Shown in pieces: positions 5,295 to 8,425 of a DNA stretch of 8,425 bases. The notes under the pieces are model-generated. The model saw only the letters and a list, made by a program, of their open reading frames with translations. It was not told the DNA's origin and did not search any database. A program made the translations under genes and the position numbers. The DNA is from Halanaerobiaceae bacterium (lineage in GTDB: Bacteria > Bacillota > Halanaerobiia > Halanaerobiales > Halarsenatibacteraceae): contig PWHA01000170.1 in NCBI GenBank assembly GCA_003554685.1, positions 1 to 8,425 on the forward strand, written 5' to 3'. Numbering within the stretch: the stretch's first letter is position 1; every line of letters begins with the position of its first letter.

Positions 5295-8018
5295 CTAAAT
5301 TATATTCAATTCTCTGGCAGAGTCAACTGCCTGGGTGCGATTATTGACATTCAACTTGCCATATATATTACCGGTATGCCATTTAACCGTATTTAGAGAT
5401 ATATGGAGTCTTTCAGCTATCTGTTGATTGGTCATACCGGCGGCTATCTCTCTGAGAATTTCAAGTTCACGCTGACTTAAAGGTTCAATTAATGGTTGTT
5501 CATTAAAAATATCATCCTCACTCCCGGGATCAGGAAAGTTAGCAAGTAAATCTTTAATAAAATCCAGATACTCTGATTCCCCAGAGCTGCTTTGGGAGTA
5601 AGCTGTTAATATCTCTCTTAAGGGCGCACCCTCCTCGACAATCGTTCTAAAGAAACCACCTTCCAGAGCAAGGTTCAGGGCTGTTTGTACCTGCTTTAAA
5701 GCAGCATCCCTGCAGTTAGTCTGATAATATATATTTGCTAGCAGTAATCTTGATTTTAATTCGGTTCTCCTGAGTTTATTTTTAAGCGAGAAATCAATCA
5801 GTCTATTTAGTAAATCCTCTGCCTGATGATATTTCTGCCCCTGAATCAAGGCCCTGCTTAAAGATAAAAACTCTTCATCTCTAAACATAGTCATGTCTGT
5901 ATGAAGATTAACACCTTTGTCTTCCAGAAAATTCTTAACCTCTCTCCAGTTGCGGCTGTCTGGATTTTCCAGCTCCAGCCAGAGACGGGCCTGGATCCCA
6001 TTAATAAAATAATTGTGAAAGGGCAGTTTCACCCTGCTTCTATATTGAATCAATTTTTCTTCAATCAATTTGGCCTGTTGCAATTCCCCCAGTGAAAGAT
6101 AATAGCTAAGTCTATAAATACTGGCAATAACTTTGATGGTTTTTTCGCCAATCTCCTCTACTATCTTGAAGTTCCCGGAAAACTGTTCTTCTGCTTCTTC
6201 CAGCTGGTTTCTCTCTACCAATACTATGCCCTTTATTATTCTGGCAAAAGCTTGAATGCTGGAAATCCCGGCAAAATTATCATCCCCGGCAAATATGATT
6301 TCATCCAAAATCTGGTTTGTTTTATTCAGGTCTCCTCTATACCAGTAGATATATGCTTCTTTAATCCTGGCAATCTGAAAGGAATAACCAGAAAACTTAA
6401 CAGAGCTGTAAATTTCTAAAGCTTGTTCTAGATTCCCTCTGATAACCATTTCATTACCATAAAATATCCCGGCAAACTGCTGCCAGTATCGATCCTGACC
6501 TATTTTTTTAAGTATTGCTTGAATATCCAGATCAGAATTCAATTCTTTATTCATGTGGGCTGCCATAATTATCTCATATATCTGGCATAAACCCTCAATC
6601 ATCTCAATTTTGTCAGCCTCCATTTTGCCAAATTTATCACTGCTCAAATTCAACCTGATTAGATTAAGACCCTCTACCGCCTCATCAAAATGACCATCCA
6701 TAACCTGAGTTAAGATTTCCATGATCTTCAAGGAAGGCCTTCTTAAAACCAGCCGGGGAGGGAAACGTCTTAGCCAGTTCTTTAATGTAAATATTTCACC
6801 CTGGTTTATTAATTTGCCAAAGTTCTCAAAAAGAATGCCGGCTGCTTTGTTAAAATAACTTCCTGCCAGAAGCTGTTCTACTGCCTCAAAAACCATGCCA
6901 TTATCGTTGAACCAGTCAGCAGCCTGAAAAGCGATTTCTTCTTTTAAAACCGGTCTTTCTATGTAAAGTTTATTTTCCAGGGCTCCAGCAAATACCGTCT
7001 GATATCTAAACCAGGTTTCTTGACCGGGCAGCTTTTCCAGGAATAACTGTCTTTTCGAGATTTCATCAATAAATTCTAAAAAATTATTTTTTCCTGTAAT
7101 AATTGCTGCAAGTTGAGCATTGAATTTATAAAGTGGTGCTGTCATCATCAGGAAATCCTTCAGTTCCCTGGGGACATCAGCAAGTACCTCTTCTAAAACG
7201 TAATCAAAAATCTGTTCTATCCCGGCAGGTAGTTCCTTCCCTAATATCTGGTCAATTGTGTCACTATCTATTATTGAAGATATTAGTCTTAAGCCGGTTA
7301 TCCAGCCATCAACCATTTTAAAAACTGCTCGCACATGCTTGTCTGAGATAGGCAAATCATGATTCTGAAAAAAAAGATCCGCTTCTGCAAGATTGAACTT
7401 TAGCTCCTGCTTGGTGAACAATTTTGCTTTTCCTGTGCCCTGCCAGGTAGAAACAGGCCAGTTATTGAGCTTCCTGCTGGCAGCAATTATATGAGCAGAA
7501 GCAGGGAGGTTTTCAATAAGATAAAGAAAAAGCTGATCTATCTCGGGTGAGTTTATCTTCTCAAGCTCATCTAAAATAATAAAAAGAGGTTGATCCAATT
7601 GGGAAAGCTGATTTAATAAATATAGTAAAAGTTCCTGAAACAGCTGTTTTTGACTGTCTCTCTCATAGCCCTGCTCTTTTATAGCCAGCAAATATTCATC
7701 GGCCTCCGGAGCAAAGGTATTATCGGCCTTTTTTATCGCTGCCAGCAAATAAGTTAAAAAGCTGAGAGGAGAATTATCCTCTATTGAAACTGATAACCAG
7801 GCGCTCTTCCGGTCATCACCAATAAGCCGGGTGCTGCAATCTATAAGGAGTGATGTCTTGCCATAGCCAGGTGGAGCAGATATCAAAGTTAATGGTCTTG
7901 TGAATTTATCATTTATTAATAGATCAGCAAAAATTGCCTCCACTACCCTCTCTCTCTTTATCCAGTTCGGATTTTGCTGCGGTGGTATGAGTTTAGTCTG
8001 TAAGATTTGAGGTTTCAT
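5295..8018 (-). CDS. MalT-type LuxR-family transcriptional regulator (STAND ATPase)
   Basis: A 907-residue regulator with MalT-family architecture and length (MalT is about 900). The N-terminal ATPase module has Walker A SAPPGYGKTS (47-56), Walker B-like FIILDELEKI (146-155), an AASR sensor-type motif (179-182) and the family motif GWITGL (238-243). A long helical, TPR-like region follows (about 400-830), which in MalT binds the inducer and mediates oligomerisation. The C-terminus is a LuxR/GerE HTH (847-907: LSQRELEILREIAAGMTNQQIAERL, then SLNTVKWHTGNIYGKL). Family members are activators switched on by ATP plus a small ligand. Start choice: ATG at 8016-8018 lies 9 nt after GGGAG; the in-frame GTG at 8022-8024 is only 3 nt from it, too close, and follows a TAG directly. 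Neighbours suggest control of the exporter operon downstream, and possibly input from the heliorhodopsin upstream. The inducer cannot be read from sequence. Confidence 0.93.
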   Translation of the reverse strand: MKPQILQTKLIPPQQNPNWIKRERVVEAIFADLLINDKFTRPLTLISAPPGYGKTSLLIDCSTRLIGDDRKSAWLSVSIEDNSPLSFLTYLLAAIKKADNTFAPEADEYLLAIKEQGYERDSQKQLFQELLLYLLNQLSQLDQPLFIILDELEKINSPEIDQLFLYLIENLPASAHIIAASRKLNNWPVSTWQGTGKAKLFTKQELKFNLAEADLFFQNHDLPISDKHVRAVFKMVDGWITGLRLISSIIDSDTIDQILGKELPAGIEQIFDYVLEEVLADVPRELKDFLMMTAPLYKFNAQLAAIITGKNNFLEFIDEISKRQLFLEKLPGQETWFRYQTVFAGALENKLYIERPVLKEEIAFQAADWFNDNGMVFEAVEQLLAGSYFNKAAGILFENFGKLINQGEIFTLKNWLRRFPPRLVLRRPSLKIMEILTQVMDGHFDEAVEGLNLIRLNLSSDKFGKMEADKIEMIEGLCQIYEIIMAAHMNKELNSDLDIQAILKKIGQDRYWQQFAGIFYGNEMVIRGNLEQALEIYSSVKFSGYSFQIARIKEAYIYWYRGDLNKTNQILDEIIFAGDDNFAGISSIQAFARIIKGIVLVERNQLEEAEEQFSGNFKIVEEIGEKTIKVIASIYRLSYYLSLGELQQAKLIEEKLIQYRSRVKLPFHNYFINGIQARLWLELENPDSRNWREVKNFLEDKGVNLHTDMTMFRDEEFLSLSRALIQGQKYHQAEDLLNRLIDFSLKNKLRRTELKSRLLLANIYYQTNCRDAALKQVQTALNLALEGGFFRTIVEEGAPLREILTAYSQSSSGESEYLDFIKDLLANFPDPGSEDDIFNEQPLIEPLSQRELEILREIAAGMTNQQIAERLHISLNTVKWHTGNIYGKLNVNNRTQAVDSARELNII

Positions 8019-8048
8019 ATACACCTACTCCCATAATAATTTCTTAGG

Positions 8049-8082
8049 GTAAAATCCGTCCTGTTATCTCGTCAGATTTTAC
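8049..8082. promoter_or_regulatory. 8-bp dyad in the regulator leader
   Basis: GTAAAATC (8049-8056) and GATTTTAC (8075-8082) form a perfect inverted repeat with an 18-bp centre, 31-64 nt upstream of the regulator's ATG. Arms are 26 bp apart, centre to centre, so a dimeric repressor operator (roughly 2.5 helical turns) or a leader RNA hairpin are both possible. It shares no sequence with the GTATGG repeats at 5180-5211. Confidence 0.4.
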
Positions 8083-8176
8083 TCTTTTATAATAAGGTTC
8101 TCTGGTAAATAATTACTGTTTTATGCAGTGTCTGATATACTATACTGCTTTAAATAAAAAGTATTTTTATTAGTGT

Positions 8177-8206
8177 AATATAATAAAACTATTGTTTTTA
8201 CATCAA
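8177..8206 (-). promoter_or_regulatory. weak candidate promoter for the regulator gene
   Basis: TTGATG (8201-8206) and TATATT (8177-8182) with an 18-bp spacer lie at the heliorhodopsin stop codon on the minus strand. The surrounding DNA is so AT-rich that -10-like hexamers are common, so this is tentative. No convincing terminator separates the two genes, and read-through from the heliorhodopsin is equally possible. Confidence 0.25.
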
Positions 8207-8425
8207 AGTCCCGGAGAATACCTGCCAGGCAAGAGCCGATTTTGCTACAAGGCTTAATACAATATACATCTTCTCTCCAAAAAGGTAATCCTGCCAGGGG
8301 CCGATCTTTTTATACTGAAGAAACTGATTGAGGGCAAAGATATTGAAGAAGATGAAAAGAGAAACAATTATTGCTATAACAAAGCCGGGAACATCAACCG
8401 GGGAACGGGAAACAGCTGTGAGAAA
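8198..8425 (-). CDS. heliorhodopsin, C-terminal part (5' end beyond window)
   Basis: Seventy-five residues and a TAA (8198-8200) are visible on the minus strand; heliorhodopsins are usually about 250-265 residues, so roughly 180 are missing. The segment holds TM6 (about visible residues 13-36, with FFNIFALNQFLQYKK), the loop IGPWQDYLFGEK, and TM7 (about 52-73, SLVAKSALAWQVFSGTLM). Lys62 of the visible part (codon 8240-8242) is in the position of the retinal Schiff-base lysine, and Ser58 four residues before it matches the serine that replaces the Asp of the type-1 rhodopsin DxxxK motif (S237/K241 in HeR-48C12). The KSxLAWQ context is typical of heliorhodopsins, not type-1 pumps. Members bind all-trans retinal in an inverted orientation (N-terminus inside) and are mostly thought to be sensors, not pumps. 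The 179-nt gap to the regulator is on the same strand. The counterion Glu of TM3 lies outside the window. Confidence 0.88.
   Translation of the reverse strand, partial: FLTAVSRSPVDVPGFVIAIIVSLFIFFNIFALNQFLQYKKIGPWQDYLFGEKMYIVLSLVAKSALAWQVFSGTLM

Noticed and set aside
5901..6095. Plus-strand open frame of 64 codons
   Set aside because: Antisense to the regulator's helical repeat region, with no family resemblance.
7133..7321. Plus-strand open frame of 62 codons
   Set aside because: Antisense to the regulator's ATPase module; Ser/Leu-rich shadow product.
8022..8024. In-frame GTG as the regulator's start
   Set aside because: Only 3 nt separate it from GGGAG and a TAG precedes it directly; the ATG at 8016-8018 has a normal 9-nt spacing and gives the family-typical MKPQILQTKL-like beginning.
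8125..8148. GCAGT/ACTGC inverted repeat as a terminator after the heliorhodopsin gene
   Set aside because: The stem is only 5 bp with a 14-nt loop, and no T-run follows on the minus strand.

Overview
The window looks like chromosomal DNA of a low-to-moderate GC, diderm (outer-membrane-bearing) Firmicute, most likely Halanaerobiales-like. Reasons: strong AGGAGG-type ribosome binding sites and a Firmicute-type SAM methyltransferase occur beside genes that need an outer membrane (a DUF1302-like beta-barrel ending in Phe and a LolA-like lipoprotein-sorting protein). The lineage is inferred, not proven. Every supported gene lies on the minus strand, so transcription runs from high to low coordinates.

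Layout in the direction of transcription. (1) 8425-8198: the last 75 residues of a heliorhodopsin, with the retinal-binding lysine of TM7 in an SLVAKSALAWQVF context; the rest lies beyond the window. (2) 8197-8019: an AT-rich 179-nt gap with a weak candidate promoter and an 8-bp dyad in the leader of the next gene. (3) 8018-5295: a MalT-type LuxR-family regulator (P-loop STAND ATPase, helical/TPR-like repeats, C-terminal LuxR HTH). (4) 5247-5215: a clear intrinsic terminator closing the regulator transcript. (5) 5211-5106: a compact regulatory region with three direct GTATGGKT repeats at exact 12-bp spacing, an inverted copy over the -35, a good promoter, and the RBS for (6) an apparent operon: an RND/MMPL (HAE3-like) exporter (5105-2676), an LolA-like periplasmic protein whose ATG abuts the exporter stop codon (2675-1875), a DUF1302-like outer-membrane beta-barrel (1775-660), and a SAM-dependent methyltransferase (586 to the left edge, incomplete).

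Working together: the exporter, LolA-like carrier and barrel form a plausible inner-membrane, periplasm and outer-membrane route for a lipid or other hydrophobic cargo. The regulator next door probably controls it through the tandem repeats. The heliorhodopsin directly upstream of the regulator raises the untested possibility that light or retinal status feeds into this envelope module. That arrangement is the most interesting aspect of the window, and a heliorhodopsin in a diderm would itself be notable.
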